Of a DNA stretch of 64,000 nucleotides, positions 62,170 to 64,000 are shown in pieces. Made by a program: the position numbers and the translations under genes. Location of the stretch: contig NZ_AJHJ01000001.1 of assembly GCF_000257645.1 (NCBI RefSeq), forward strand, positions 62,001-126,000, read 5' to 3'. The DNA comes from Serratia sp. M24T3. GTDB lineage: Bacteria; Pseudomonadota; Gammaproteobacteria; Enterobacterales; Enterobacteriaceae. How positions within the stretch are numbered: the first letter of the stretch is position 1; the number at the start of each line of letters is the position of its first letter. The notes below the pieces were generated by a model. It made no database searches and was not told the origin of the DNA. It saw only the letters and a list, made by a program, of their open reading frames with translations.

Positions 62170-62190
62170 TTTCAGCCTCCACAAATAGCA

Positions 62191-62219
62191 AACCCGCGCA
62201 AATGCGCGGGTTTTTTTTT
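62191..62219 (+). terminator. Leucine attenuator terminator
   Basis: AACCCGCGCA/TGCGCGGGTT with a two-base loop followed by a run of Ts. The left arm (62194-62201, CCGCGCAA) can instead pair with TTGCGCGG inside leuL (62134-62141), giving the competing fold needed for attenuation. Confidence 0.93.
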
Positions 62220-62260
62220 ATCCGCAAAGCGCGAAAATAACCTCGACAAGGAACATAGAC

Positions 62261-64000
<1,740 letters not shown>

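Overview
The window is a core-genome segment of an enterobacterium of the order Enterobacterales. Nearly every protein reads as a close homologue of the E. coli K-12 0-3 minute region, in almost the same order: panD, yadGH, can, hpt, cueO, yacC, speED, yacL, acnB, lpd-aceF-aceE-pdhR, aroP, ampED, nadC, ppdD-hofBC, guaC, coaE-zapD-yacG, mutT, secA-secM, lpxC to mraZ, cra, ilvIH, leuO, leuLAB. Differences from E. coli (no gcd, yacH, yadI or yadE at their usual places; a DciA/DUF721 gene beside secM) suggest a Yersiniaceae-type relative such as Rahnella, Rouxiella, Ewingella or Serratia. That family assignment is inference.

Layout. 1-8.5 kb: the end of panD, an ABC exporter, carbonic anhydrase, purine salvage, periplasmic copper oxidase with a CueR-type promoter, and spermidine synthesis. 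8.6-20.3 kb: acnB, an orphan GltI-like binding protein, a small transcription unit with a 40-residue hydrophobic ORF, and the pyruvate dehydrogenase operon with a perfect PdhR operator. 20.7-27.1 kb: aroP, a two-gene carbohydrate cassette (GPH symporter and GH43 glycosidase) that E. coli lacks here, ampE/ampD and nadC. 27.4-34.1 kb: a type IV pilin operon with an unusually long prepilin leader, guaC, coaE-zapD-yacG and mutT. 34.2-38.1 kb: secA, a divergent SecM and the DciA-like gene. 38.1-56.1 kb: the complete dcw cell-wall and division cluster, all on the minus strand, driven by a recognisable Pmra promoter with MraZ boxes. 56.7-64 kb: cra, ilvIH, leuO and the leucine operon with its leader-peptide attenuator, cut by the window end inside leuB.

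Functional links. acnB, lpd-aceEF-pdhR and cra are central-carbon genes. The dcw genes overlap or nearly abut, which implies translational coupling. SecM should tune secA translation. LeuO lies next to the leucine operon.

I found no phage, insertion sequence, CRISPR array, rRNA or tRNA, and no clearly novel large system. The best candidates for new biology are the substituted SecM arrest motif, the DciA-like gene with a secM promoter probably embedded in it, the 40-residue ORF before lpd, the long hairpin inside the pdhR-aceE mRNA, and the long PpdD leader.
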